NCBI RefSeq assembly: GCF_001715535.1
Contig: NZ_CP017015.1
Span: 1,116,001 to 1,180,000 of the forward strand
From: Spiroplasma helicoides
GTDB taxonomy: Bacteria; Bacillota_I; Bacilli_A; Mycoplasmatales; Mycoplasmataceae
Reading direction: 5' to 3'
DNA: 64,000 bases
This document shows, in pieces, positions 51,386 through 62,200 of the stretch. Made by a program: the position numbers and the translations under genes. The stretch's first letter is position 1, and every line of letters begins with the position of its first letter. A model generated the notes under the pieces. That model saw only the letters and a program-made list of their open reading frames with translations. It was not told the DNA's origin and made no database searches.

Positions 51386-51395
51386 TAGTACTATT
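51386..51395. promoter_or_regulatory. Possible operator in the divergent PTS/RpiR promoter region
   Basis: ATAGTACTAT is a perfect palindrome within TATTATAGTACTATTATA in the 118-nt gap between the divergent operon and regulator. It could be the binding site of the adjacent RpiR-type protein. Confidence 0.35.
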
Positions 51396-51417
51396 ATAAA
51401 AAGTGAGGATTTATAGG

Positions 51418-52191
51418 GTGTTTATCGATGAGTATTACATTAATTTAACTAATTTAGAAAAAGAAGTTTTAAATTTAATTTACAAAAATATGGAAGAATT
51501 TGTTGGTTTAACTATTCAAGATTTTTCAAAAAAACTGTATACAACTAGCTCTACAATAACAAAGCTAATTCAAAAAATAGGGTTTACATCTTATAAAAGT
51601 TTTCAAAAGTCTTTGGAGATGGAAATAAAAGAAAGAACTATAAATGCAAAAACCTTTAAAGAATCACAAAAAGACTTAACATTTCTATTAAGTATGATAT
51701 CTCAAAACATAAATGCTTACAGTGAAGCACATTTTAATAAGATATCTGAAATGATCATAAATTCACCTAAAATAATTATGGTTGGTTTTGGGAATAGTTT
51801 CATAGCTGCAAATGAACTTTTTCAATCTCTTTCTAGACTTGGTTTTAATTGTTTTTGCACAAATGACATATTTGGTAATATAACATTGTTTGAAAATATA
51901 AGTCCTGATAGCACAATTGTTTTTTATTCTCATCAATTTAAATCGAGAACTATATTTAGAGCATTTGAAATGTTAAGCTCATTTGGTTTTAAGACTATTT
52001 TAATATCTTCAAACAATCAAGTTGAAGATAAATATAAATTTAGTGCAAAAATAATTTATGAAAGTTATGATTCTAAAAACATTAGCTTTAATACTAAATT
52101 AAATCAAATAACAATAAATTATTTATTAAAATACTGCATCAAAAATAAAATATCAGAGGTTAAAAAAGATAAACCAAGTATTTTAATATAA
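51418..52191 (+). CDS. RpiR-type transcription regulator (HTH + SIS)
   Basis: 257 residues. The GTG at 51418 is chosen because GAGG lies 10 nt before it and the product then starts MFIDEYYINLTNLE as in the family; a GTG at 51403 overlaps the ribosome site. The N-terminal helix-turn-helix (LTIQDFSKKLYTTSSTITKL, about 32-60) is followed by a SIS sugar-phosphate sensing domain (IIMVGFGNSFIAANEL, 120-135; TIVFYSHQ). It is divergently transcribed from the PTS operon and probably controls it according to the sugar phosphate level. Confidence 0.85.
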   Translation: MFIDEYYINLTNLEKEVLNLIYKNMEEFVGLTIQDFSKKLYTTSSTITKLIQKIGFTSYKSFQKSLEMEIKERTINAKTFKESQKDLTFLLSMISQNINAYSEAHFNKISEMIINSPKIIMVGFGNSFIAANELFQSLSRLGFNCFCTNDIFGNITLFENISPDSTIVFYSHQFKSRTIFRAFEMLSSFGFKTILISSNNQVEDKYKFSAKIIYESYDSKNISFNTKLNQITINYLLKYCIKNKISEVKKDKPSILI

Positions 52192-52204
52192 CTTTATTTA
52201 TTAA

Positions 52205-53284
52205 TTAGTAAAGAAAGTTTTTAAATAGTAATGATTTGTTTCAATTAAGTTTTTTTTCTAAATAAGTGTAATAATCATTATTTTTTAAAAAATTATCTAT
52301 TTCACTATAAAGTTACTTAATTTTATCCTCTTGGCTTATTATATACATATGTCTATACTTATTTTCGTTTGTTAATGCTCAATTTTTTATTAAATCCATA
52401 TGAATTCTATTTAGAAAATTAATGTACTCATAATTATCACTTATTTTAACTTTTGACTTAAAAGGCATATTGCAGAAAAAAATATTATTATATAATTTAT
52501 TTTCACTTTTTGGTACTTGAAATAAAACCCTATCATTTTCAGCATCTCATACTATTTCTTTACCTTTTTTTACAAATAAAAGCATAAACTCAGAAATATA
52601 AGGCAAAATAAACACTCCTTCATCTAAAAAAATTAAAGAAGGGTTTAACAATAACTGTGTTTGAAAATTTATAAAATAGATTTCATAATCACTTGGGTCT
52701 ATAGCGTTTGTTGGTTTTAAAGCAGCATTTTGATTCAAAAAATCTTTTAGATACTTTAGTTTTTTATCAACTTTTATTTCATTAGTTAATTTTTTTTGAT
52801 TTTCTGATAAAAAATTACTAATAAAATCGTGTTTGTTTGAATAGTAATTATATTCTCTAGTTAGAGTCATATTTATAAAATCAAAGATTTTTTGTCTATT
52901 GTCATTTAAAAAAACTTCTAAACTTTTAGTTAATTTATAATTGTATTTTTTTAAATTATAAGAATTATTTTTAAAATTAGGTAAAATTTTAAGAAGTTTA
53001 TCACAAAAATTAATAAACTTACTTTCAATTTGTGATCACACCAGTTCTAAATTTTCATTAAACTTGGTTTTTTTTATATTCAAGTAAAAGTTATTGTCTG
53101 AGTTTAGCAAATTAGTTATTTTTTCTTCATTATTAATTCTATACTTACTAATAATTTCTAATTCATTGTCAATATTGACTTTCAATATAAATAAAGAATT
53201 GTTGAATTTATTCCTCAAGTAATTTAAATACCTTTTTAGCAATCCTTTAGGATAAGTATGGGATTTCATATTAGGCATACACAT
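52205..53284 (-). CDS. Unknown protein, possibly DUF4238-like, with an in-frame stop near its end
   Basis: From ATG 53284 the frame is open for 323 residues to a TAA at 52313-52315, then continues in the same frame with coding-like sequence (LYSEIDNFLKNNDYYTYLEKK) for 35 codons to TAA 52205-52207. The product is probably a C-terminally truncated version of a 359-residue protein. The beginning (MKSHTYPKGLLKRYL) and the block SLIFLDEGVFILPYISEFMLLF resemble the layout of DUF4238 proteins, but this is a weak call. No signal peptide. Trp are TGA. Confidence 0.5.
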
Positions 53285-53593
53285 CTTCCTTTATTTACAA
53301 CTCATAATAACATATTAAATTTATAATATCATATTTATATAATACGAGCTTTTTTGTAAAATATTTATCACTTCAGTATTCAATAACATGTTTCTTAAAT
53401 AAAAAAATTATAGGTAAATTTTTTAAATATAATTTTTCGAGTATACAAAATGTTTTTTATAAGAATGTTTAAAAATAATTTAAAACATTCTTTTTATTTT
53501 ATATTAGGTTTAAATAAACATTAGCTCATGGCCTTTATGTTTTGTCAATATTTTTTCATAATTATAAAATTTTATTTAATTAGCAGTTTATTT

Positions 53594-53900
53594 TTTTAAA
53601 TCCCTAGAGTTATTTTGTTTTAGTTTTTGCTTTCATTCTTCTTTTCACAATGGAAAGAAAGTTGTGCACATTACATTGTCTATAGAATACATGTTTAGAT
53701 AATGTAATGATTATATTATTTCTTTTGCATATCTTTTTGCAAATATAAAGATGTACTGATTTTTATTGTCAGAATGTATTATGAGCTTTTCAAATAGATT
53801 TTTTTTATGAAAGAAATAATTTTGACCATTTTTCTACATAGTTCAAAATCATTTTTAGTAATAATTTATGACTGATAATAAAACCAATGTTAGCATCTTC
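53594..53900 (-). pseudogene. Degenerate IS3-family transposase remnant
   Basis: Minus-strand translation gives LIIHSDNKNQYIF (transposase consensus HSDxGxQY) followed at the correct distance by NMYSIDNVMCTTFFPLWKEE (consensus DNAxxESFFxxLKxE), but with stop codons between and the catalytic Glu replaced by Thr. It is unrelated in detail to the two IS copies at 55679-58862. The rest of 53285-54150 shows no gene. Confidence 0.5.
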
Positions 53901-54151
53901 AACAATACTAAATAATTAACTTTTTTGTTAAAAGGTATGTAATAGATAATTATTTTTAAGAAATATGCTCATTGAAATGTTTATTTACAAGCTAATTTTT
54001 AGTATTTAAGTTTAAAATTGTTGATTGTTTTCTTTCTGAATCAACATGTAAAAACTTTTTCATTTATAATTTTATGTTTTATTTAAAATAATGTGTAATT
54101 AGAAAATTATATTTAATTTTTAAATATTACATTTTTTATTTTTAAAAATAA

Positions 54152-54191
54152 AAAAAGTTTTCTAAACTTTAAAAACTTAGAAAACTTTTAA
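54152..54191 (-). terminator. Terminator of the 54199 lipoprotein gene
   Basis: Stem AAAAGTTTTCTAA/TTAGAAAACTTTT. Confidence 0.75.
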
Positions 54192-54198
54192 AATAATA

Positions 54199-55110
54199 CT
54201 AAGATGCATCACTTGAGCTAGATGCTGCTTTTTTAGTATAAGTATATGTAACTGTAACACTTCCACTAAATTTTGATGAACTTTGTTTTGCTGTTAAAGT
54301 AGCTGATTTTGTTAGATCTGAACCACTTGGTGCAGCCATATCAACATCACCTTCTGTCAATCCTAAACCTTGATTTTTAGCATTTACTTGATCTACTACT
54401 TCTTTAACGGTTGGTTTATCGGCAGCTCCTTGTCATGCATCCAAATTTTTTGTAGTAACTGCAGTACTTAAATCTTTTTTAGATGCTGGTGCTTCTGCTT
54501 TACTATAAGTTAGTGAAACACTTCCTTGATATGTATTACCTTGACCTGTAATTTTTGCAGCTGTTGCAGAAATTGCTGGTTCAGACTCAATTTTAAAATC
54601 TTTTGTAGTTAATTTTGATGCATCAGAATTTTTAGCTTTAATTCCCGCCAACAACTCTTCAGCTGTTGGTACACTTCCTGAAAAAGTGATTGGGCCTAGT
54701 TCAGTTGTTTTAATAACTGAACTTAATTCATGTTTTTCTTCAGGTTTTTCTGCAGATGCAACATATTTTAATGTAAATGTAACTGTTCCAGTAAGTAATT
54801 TACTATCTTTTACTGCTGCAACAACTATTGATCCTGCTTTATCACTTGCAGTAGCTGCTGTAAATGTTCCAAATGTATAATCTACAGCTAATTTCGCTTT
54901 AGCTTGATAAGCTTTAAGAGCTGTTGTTGCAGCCGTTTTTGCTGATGCTTCATCGTTAGCGCTTGGTGATAAATCCTTAGCAGTTATTGATGCTAAATCC
55001 TTAGATGGGATTGATTCTGCTTCTGCTTCTTTTTTGTTACATGCAACTGCAACACTTCCGCTTGTAGCAACTAATCCAGTTGCTGCTAATAAACTTAATA
55101 GTTTTTTCAT
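54199..55110 (-). CDS. Modular surface lipoprotein (A-B-B)
   Basis: 303 residues; standard signal peptide and lipobox VAC, then KKEAEAES. A module (DLASITAKDLSPSANDEASA, about 36-120), a B subtype module (TELGPITFSGSVPTAEELL, as in 37636) and a regular B module (NLDAWQGAADKPTVKEVV, with TGA-coded Trp) ending in VTVTYTYTKKAASSS. It lies about 10 kb from the main array but has the same leader and signal sequence, so it is a detached member of the family. Confidence 0.8.
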
Positions 55111-55131
55111 ATAATATAACTTCCTCCTATT

Positions 55132-55157
55132 GTTGGTTACCCAACCCTTTAATTATA
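55132..55157 (-). promoter_or_regulatory. -10 box and leader hairpin of the 54199 gene
   Basis: TATAAT (55152-55157), 6 nt, GTTGG/CCAAC with loop GTAA, AATAGGAGG. The loop differs from all others while the stem is kept. Confidence 0.65.
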
Positions 55158-55223
55158 CCAATATAAAGATGTATATCAAGTTTAAACCTTTAAATACTAT
55201 GTTTTTAACAATTTACTTTATTT

Positions 55224-55681
55224 TTATAACTTTTTAATTACTTTTGCAGGGTTACCACCAATAACTACATTACTTCCAAAGCTTTTTGTCACAACAGAAC
55301 CAGCTCCTACAACAACATTATCACCAATAGTTACCCCCGGAAGAATTATAGAACCTCCCCCAATTCATACATTATTGCCGATGACAACTTTTTTACCATA
55401 CTCTTTTCCTTCTATTCTTGGTTGAAATTCTGTTGGGTGTGTTGCTGTATATATTTGAACATTGGGACCCAGCATACAATTTTCACCAAAAATAATGGGA
55501 TAAACATCTAATAAAGTAGCATTAAAGTTAGCATAAAAATTATCACCTAAAAAAATATTGTACCCATAATCAAAATAAATATTTGGCTCAATGTAAAAAT
55601 TGCTATTGGTTTTACCAAAAAGTTCTTTTATTAATAAACTTCGTTTTTTATTATCAACTTCACTATTAATAGCTCTCAAGA
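55224..55681 (-). pseudogene. 5'-truncated hexapeptide acetyltransferase (maltose/galactoside type)
   Basis: The open frame ending at TAA 55224-55226 encodes about 152 residues of a left-handed beta-helix acetyltransferase: NFYIEPNIYFDYGYNIFLGDN, YPIIFGENCMLGPNVQIYTATHP with the catalytic His, and the hexapeptide turns [25 protein letters not shown]. Full-length relatives have about 30-40 more N-terminal residues. Here the frame runs straight into the end of IS copy 1 at 55679-55681, so the gene was cut there. I could not find the missing 5' part beyond either IS copy. Confidence 0.8.
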
Positions 55682-57159
55682 ATAACGGAAGTTAAGTAGA
55701 CCATTTGCAAATATAATAAATGGTCTTTTATATATTAAAATTATATTTTATTTGTTGTAAATTATTGTAAATATTTGAGAACTTCTTAAAATAATAATAA
55801 AAATTCTCCTTATTTTCAAATTTATTACCAAAAGTTTTATAAAATTTTTGTTTAATTCATCCATTTAGACTTTCGGTTGGTGCATTATGTTTAAAGCCTT
55901 TTTTAGACATAGAATGAACTATAAAATCATTTTCATTTACATAGTTAAAAATAAGCTCATTAGCAAAGGCAGAACCTCTATCAGATTGTATTATCTTTTG
56001 ATTTGCTTTTTCAATGGCATAGTTATTTGTTTCTTTAAAAACAGATAATGCACTATTTGAATTTTCACTTTTATCAAAACTATAACTAACTATAGTTCTT
56101 TTTTCTCAATCATATGATATTAAACAATTAATTTTACTTCTGTTTTTTCCATTATTTAAAAATATCTTAAAGTTTGTTCCATCCATACCAATTATATTTG
56201 GTCGACTATAATTCATTTCCACCAAGTCTTCTCTAACATAGATATTATGTTTTTTTGATTCTGATTTCTTAACACTACGTTTCTTTCTACTTGGATTATT
56301 TAATATTCATGGATGATCTACTCTAATTTTTCTAATCATTTTTTCAGATACTTTTACGCCTTTATTTACATAAATTCACTTACTTATTAAATTTGCGCCG
56401 CTTGCTAAACTATTATTTTTTAGATTATAGTCTATTATTAGTTTTTTGGCTATTGTATATTTAGGACTATTAAAATTTGGTAAATCATTAAAATATAGAC
56501 CATTTTTAAATATAATTATTGGGTTCTCTAAATTATTTTTTAGTTTAAACTTAGAAAATGTATTTTTATGAATTTTAAAATAACTAATTAATCTATTAGT
56601 CCCCATACCATGCTTAGCAATAAAATAATATATTTGACAGCATGCATAATGTTTATAAGCTTTTGTTGCCATTATCATTATCTTGTCCTTCTTGCTCATC
56701 TTCAACATGTTCAACATTATAGTTGCTGTGCAAGAAGGTATGGACTTTTCCAAAATTTCTTTACTTGCCATTGCTAATATCTTTTCTTCTTTTTCGAACT
56801 TTAATTATTTTTCTAAAAGTCTAATTTTTTCTTTTAAAACTTTATTTTCTTTTTCTTTTGTTTTTAAATCCTTAGATACAAATTCTTTTTTTAATTTTTT
56901 ACTCATTATTTCAACTTCTTTGCATGTTTTAATTCTACTATCATAAAGAGTAAGTTTACTTTTTTTATCTCAAATTCTTATTAATTAAGAACCAGCCTTA
57001 ATATTCATTTCTAAAGCGATTTTATCTAAATTTTCTCCTGACCAATACCTTTTTAAGGCTTTCTTTTTTAAATCTTCACTATACTTTCTAGGCATATTTT
57101 CCTTTCTAATATAAAAACCAGTTGTATATACAACTGGTCTACTTAGCTTCCTTTTTTCT
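55679..57159 (-). mobile_element. IS3-family insertion sequence, copy 1 (defective)
   Basis: 1481 bp, bounded by imperfect inverted repeats sharing GGAAG[CT]TAAGTAGACCA. Just inside the right end is the palindrome CCAGTTGTATATACAACTGG; inside the left end is a hairpin AGACCATTT/AAATGGTCT. It is more than 99% identical to copy 2 as far as I read. The 3 nt flanking it (TCA and AAA) do not match, so there is no target duplication. Confidence 0.85.
55728..57095 (-). pseudogene. Transposase of IS copy 1, two nonsense codons
   Basis: Same frame as the intact 455-residue transposase of copy 2. Gln37 (CAA) is TAA at 56985-56987 (KAGS then stop), and a second CAA, in LLEKQLKF, is also TAA near 56805. 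A few missense changes are present (for example, Tyr to Ser in EFVSKDLK). The catalytic part with DDE residues is intact downstream. The two identical C-to-T type changes suggest mutational decay, so this copy would depend on copy 2 to move. Confidence 0.85.
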
Positions 57160-57381
57160 AAAATCGTACTAATATTATTTTAATTAAAACTTTATTCAAA
57201 TAACTAATTCAGTATTCTGTTTATAGAAACAATGAGCTTAGATTTAAAAAAGTAAATTAAAATAACTTATTTAGAAGTTTTAATTTATAAATAATAAATT
57301 TTACTTTAAAATATTATGCTAAAAAAATCGCAAATTAATATTATAATAATTTCAATAATTTACTATAAAAGAAAAGTAATA

Positions 57382-58862
57382 AGAATAACGGAAGTTAAGT
57401 AGACCATTTGCAAATATAATAAATGGTCTTTTATATATTAAAATTATATTTTATTTGTTGTAAATTATTGTAAATATTTGAGAACTTCTTAAAATAATAA
57501 TAAAAATTTTCCTTATTTTCAAATTTATTACCAAAAGTTTTATAAAATTTTTGTTTAATTCATCCATTTAGACTTTCGGTTGGTGCATTATGTTTAAAGC
57601 CTTTTTTAGACATAGAATGAACTATAAAATCATTTTCATTTACATAGTTAAAAATAAGCTCATTAGCAAAGGCAGAACCTCTATCAGATTGTATTATCTT
57701 TTGATTTGCTTTTTCAATGGCATAGTTATTTGTTTCTTTAAAAACAGATAATGCACTATTTGAATTTTCACTTTTATCAAAACTATAACTAACTATAGTT
57801 CTTTTTTCTCAATCATATGATATTAAACAATTAATTTTACTTCTGTTTTTTCCATTATTTAAAAATATCTTAAAGTTTGTTCCATCCATACCAATTATAT
57901 TTGGTCGACTATAATTCATTTCCACCAAGTCTTCTCTAACATAGATATTATGTTTTTTTGATTCTGATTTCTTAACACTACGTTTCTTTCTACTTGGATT
58001 ATTTAATATTCATGGATGATCTACTCTAATTTTTCTAATCATTTTTTCAGATACTTTTACGCCTTTATTTACATAAATTCACTTACTTATTAAATTTGCG
58101 CCGCTTGCTAAACTATTATTTTTTAGATTATAGTCTATTATTAGTTTTTTGGCTATTGTATATTTAGGACTATTAAAATTTGGTAAATCATTAAAATATA
58201 GACCATTTTTAAATATAATTATTGGGTTCTCTAAATTATTTTTTAGTTTAAACTTAGAAAATGTATTTTTATGAATTTTAAAATAACTAATTAATCTATT
58301 AGTCCCCATACCATGCTTAGCAATAAAATAATATATTTGACAGCATGCATAATGTTTATAAGCTTTTGTTGCCATTATCATTATCTTGTCCTTCTTGCTC
58401 ATCTTCAACATGTTCAACATTATAGTTGCTGTGCAAGAAGGTATGGACTTTTCCAAAATTTCTTTACTTGCCATTGCTAATATCTTTTCTTCTTTTTCGA
58501 ACTTTAATTGTTTTTCTAAAAGTCTAATTTTTTCTTTTAAAACTTTATTTTCTTTTTCTTTTGTTTTTAAATCCTTATATACAAATTCTTTTTTTAATTT
58601 TTTACTCATTATTTCAACTTCTTTGCATGTTTTAATTCTACTATCATAATGAGTAAGTTTACTTTTTTTATCTCAAATTCTTATTAATTGAGAACCAGCC
58701 TTAATATTCATTTCTAAAGCGATTTTATCTAAATTTTCTCCTGACCAATACCTTTTTAAGGCATTCTTTTTTAAATCTTCACTATACTTTCTAGGCATAT
58801 TTTCCTTTCTAATATAAAAACCAGTTGTATATACAACTGGTCTACTTAGCTTCCTTTTTTCT
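57382..58862 (-). mobile_element. IS3-family insertion sequence, copy 2 (apparently intact)
   Basis: 1481 bp, the same ends as copy 1. The flanking trinucleotide ATA occurs on both sides and is compatible with a 3-bp target duplication. It lies 222 bp from copy 1 in the same orientation, so the two could act as a composite unit or recombine to delete the gap. Confidence 0.85.
57431..58798 (-). CDS. IS3-family transposase (single fused ORF)
   Basis: 455 residues from ATG 58798 (MPRKYSEDLKKNALKRYWSG) to TAA 57431-57433. N-terminal helix-turn-helix (about 1-55), a coiled coil (65-105), then the rve-type catalytic domain with Asp in NIIGMDGTNFKIFL, Asp in KIIQSDRGSAFANE and Glu in HNAPTESLNGWIKQ. 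Most IS3 elements make the protein by frameshift from two ORFs; here it is continuous, as in some mycoplasma members such as IS1221. Both TGA and TGG are used for Trp. Confidence 0.85.
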
Positions 58863-58974
58863 ATATTTGTTTATTTATAAAAACATAAAAATCATATAGT
58901 AAAAATATTAACTTATTTTTTCAGCAATCTAAATTTATAAATAATTTTAGATTTATTACAAACATAATTTAAAA

Positions 58975-59015
58975 ATAAAAAAACTCCATAAAAAATGAAT
59001 ATGGAGAAAGTTTTT
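58975..59015 (-). terminator. Terminator of the 59068 lipoprotein gene
   Basis: Stem CTCCAT/ATGGAG with an 11-nt loop and a minus-strand T7 run. Confidence 0.65.
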
Positions 59016-59067
59016 ATGTAAATTTTAAATTAAAAATTTTAATAATTGAATATTTACTTATAATAAT

Positions 59068-60447
59068 TTATCCCATTGAAGGTTCTTTTGTTATATTAGC
59101 AGATCCAACAAGTGTGTATCCTTGATATTTATCTTTTGCAGATTCTTTAAATGATATAGTTATGTCAGTATTACTGTTATCTTTGTTATTAATATCAATA
59201 ATTGATTCAAAATCTGCTACAAAAGTACTTTTATCAATTGTTCCATCCTTAGTGGTAGTTGATTGATCATCAGAAGCTGCTTTTTGACCTATAAAAAGAT
59301 ATGATCCTGTATCTGATGAAAATTTTTGTCAGAATTCAATATTATTGTTTACATCATATAAATAATCCACTATTCTATTTTTTAAATCACCACTAGATTC
59401 ATAATCATCATAAATAAATGGATAATATATTGAGTAAGTTGTTCATGAACTTAAGTTGAATTGTGCTGCGGATTTACCTATAGTAAATGTTAAATCAATA
59501 TCTTCCTGAGAACAATCCCCATTTATTTGAACTCCTATTTTAGCAGTTCCTTTTTCTAAGGAAAAGTCTCTAATTTCTAATTGGTCGTATGGAAAGTCTT
59601 TAATTGCAGTTTCATTTTTTGTTTTGAACATTCCTAAAAATTCTTCTTTTGAAAGATCTAAATCTGATGGATTAGAAAATGAAAGTTCTCCCAAATTTTT
59701 GTTGAAGTTAAAATTACTTAATTTTTTATATTCTTTTATTTTAATTTCAACTGTACCCACGGCATGAATTTTATCAATATCATCAGCATGTCCATCTTTT
59801 ACAGAACCTTTTATCGAAGCAACCTCAACACCATTTTGAATTTTGTTTCCATTAGCATCAATATAATCAATATTAATCATTCCCATTATAGCTTCTTTTG
59901 TAACTGTTGGATATAGTAATTTTGCTTTATCTACTACCTTACCAATAAATCTATCTAAATCAGAATAAATTTTAGTTTGATCTTTAATATCGCTTACCAT
60001 CAAATAACCTATATTAAATGAATTTGGTCTAGCAAGTGCACCTTGACCAGTATTATCAATAACTTGACTTACTAGAGACAGATCAAAATTTGCTCTTGAA
60101 TCATCTTTTTTGTATGTGTATTTAACTTCAACAGTTCCTGTAAACTTTGTTGAACTATCTTTTGCTTTTAACTTAGCAGAAGTAGTGGTTGGTTTTCCAT
60201 CTAAGTCCACATCATTTGATGTCAAACCATAATCTTTGTTTTTAGAATTAATTGCTTTAACAAGATCTGCAGCAGTCGGTAAATCACTTGTTCCGGTAAC
60301 TTCTCCTAATTCCTTAGTTTCTAAAACACTTAAATCTTTTTTTTCGGTGCTGCTATCTGCATCTTTATTTTTGTTACATGCAATTGCAACACTTCCACTT
60401 GTAGCAACTAATCCTGTTGCTGCCAATAAACTTAATAACTTTTTCAT
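59068..60447 (-). CDS. Modular lipoprotein (B plus long C-terminal region)
   Basis: 459 residues from ATG 60447 to TAA 59068-59070, with TGA Trp after NLSS. Standard signal peptide but VAIAC lipobox. One B module (KELGEVTGTSDLPTAADLV, about 40-125), then a region of about 330 residues beginning FDLSLVSQVIDNTGQGAL. The start of this region and a later GTVEIKIKEY stretch have the same order as the NGEG domain but are strongly diverged. The C-terminus (YQGYTLVGSANITKE) is not matched elsewhere. The leader lacks the GTTGG hairpin. Confidence 0.75.
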
Positions 60448-60703
60448 TATTTCCTCCTTGTTTTATACTAGATAATTTTACTAAACAATTTAGTTTTGTG
60501 TAAATATTTTGAAAAAATAAAATATTTTTTAATTTTTCAAAATATTTTATTATTTAGATAAATTAATAATTCCAAAATAAAATATCACAAATCAAATAAT
60601 ATCAACTTTAATTTATTTGAGAATAGACAACATAACCGTAAAATAATTAAGTAACTATTTTTAGAAAATCTAGTTTCTTACTGAAATTGTAAAATCATAA
60701 TAA

Positions 60704-62200
60704 TTACTTTTTAACAGTAAAACTAACTTCTTTTGTGTTATAAAAAATTTGATTCATACCAACTAACTTGGGCAATATTGCTGTTCCTGCACTTTTATCT
60801 GAATTTAATTTTACTTGTTTATAGTCAACATCAAAAGAATGCTCATTACATTTATTTTCTTCTAAAAAGTTTGCGTATTTTACTTTTAAAGCATCTTTAA
60901 TTGCTGTTGCCGGAGCTGCAGCCGATGAAGATTTAGGTTCAATTTCACCAATATCATTGCCTACAATAACAGTATTTATATCAACTTTTGTTACAAATCT
61001 AGCTTTAATTTCCCCAGTTACATAATACCCATCAATATGATAATTCATGCCTTCTTTTAAAGAAATCTTAAATGATTTAATTACTTCACCATTTTTGTGT
61101 AATACAGATGAATTATCATCACTATAGTAAGATAGAGTAATCATTTCTAATAATTTATTTAAATCAAGGTTTAATCCTTGTATTGCAGCTAAATTTAAAA
61201 GTTTTTGAGTATAATCTTTCAAAGTTGCAAAAGCTTGCTCTTCATCTTTATTTTTATCCGGGTCAATTGTAATTCCAAGTTTGCAAATTGCAGGATTTTG
61301 CGCACCAAAATCCCCTTCCCCTTTAATTGCTTGCTCAACTAAACTCATATCCATGCTTTTTACAGCTTTATATGTATAAGTCACTTCAACAGTTCCTTTG
61401 AATACAGGAGAATCTGATTTAGCATTTATAGTTGCTTTTTCATTAGTTTGACCTTCACCCAACTCAACATCCAATTCTGTTAAATTAGTATTTTCATTTT
61501 TTTCGTTTATTGCTTTAACTATTTCTGCAAGAGAAGGCATATTTTCTTGAATACTTTTTATTTCTCCAAGATCTTTAGTTGTCAAATTAGCCAAATCTAT
61601 TTGACTTGATTGTTGCTTGTAAGTATAAGTTACTTCTACACTTCCAGTAAATTTTTTTGAGTCAGCCTTTGCTTTAATTGTTGCTTTTGAATTTGTTGCT
61701 GAACCATCTATTTCAACATCATTTTCAGATAAATTATAACTACTATTTTTTAAAGTAATAGCTCTAATCAAGTCTGAAATAACTGGACTTGTCCCTCTAC
61801 CAATAACTTCTCCAAGTTCTTTATTTTGTAATTTAGATAAATCTAAAACTTGATTATAGCTATAAGTAACTTCTACACTATTTATAAACTTACTTGAACT
61901 TGTTTTTGCTTTAATTGTTGCTTTTGAATTTGTTGCTGCACCTTCAAATTCAACATCATTTTCAGCTAAACCATAATTGCTGTTTTTTGCATTTATAGCT
62001 TTTACGATTGTGGCAACAGAAGGTGTTGCTTCTGAACCATTAATGTCACCTAATTCTTTAATTGACATTTCTGATAAATCTATAATTTTCCCGTCATCTT
62101 GTGTTGTTGAAGCATCGTTGTTTTTATTACATGCAACCGCAACAGAACTACTTGTAGCTACTAATCCTGTAGCTGCCAATAAACTTAATAATTTTTTCAT
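60704..62200 (-). CDS. Modular surface lipoprotein (B-B-B-NGEG)
   Basis: 498 residues; the ATG at 62200 (AGGAG, 9-nt spacing) is preferred to a GTG 9 nt upstream. Standard signal peptide and lipobox (Cys24). Three B modules (IKELGDINGSEATPS; NKELGEVIGRGTSPV; TKDLGEIKSIQENMPS), each ending in VEVTYTY or VEVTYSY, then the NGEG-type domain (MDMSLVEQAIKGEGDFGAQ, KLGITIDPDKNKDEEQ, SFKISLKEG, GYYVTGEIK). Same C-terminal domain as 17664, but B modules instead of A modules in front. No GTTGG leader. Confidence 0.8.
   Translation of the reverse strand: MKKLLSLLAATGLVATSSSVAVACNKNNDASTTQDDGKIIDLSEMSIKELGDINGSEATPSVATIVKAINAKNSNYGLAENDVEFEGAATNSKATIKAKTSSSKFINSVEVTYSYNQVLDLSKLQNKELGEVIGRGTSPVISDLIRAITLKNSSYNLSENDVEIDGSATNSKATIKAKADSKKFTGSVEVTYTYKQQSSQIDLANLTTKDLGEIKSIQENMPSLAEIVKAINEKNENTNLTELDVELGEGQTNEKATINAKSDSPVFKGTVEVTYTYKAVKSMDMSLVEQAIKGEGDFGAQNPAICKLGITIDPDKNKDEEQAFATLKDYTQKLLNLAAIQGLNLDLNKLLEMITLSYYSDDNSSVLHKNGEVIKSFKISLKEGMNYHIDGYYVTGEIKARFVTKVDINTVIVGNDIGEIEPKSSSAAAPATAIKDALKVKYANFLEENKCNEHSFDVDYKQVKLNSDKSAGTAILPKLVGMNQIFYNTKEVSFTVKK

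Noticed and set aside
57118-57137. Palindrome CCAGTTGTATATACAACTGG as a regulator operator
   Set aside because: It occurs at the same place in both IS copies, so it is part of the element's end.
15854-62200. Site-specific inversion system of the Vsa/Vsp type
   Set aside because: Almost all genes have their own promoter and face the same way, and no tyrosine recombinase gene is in the window; gene conversion or unequal crossing-over fits better.
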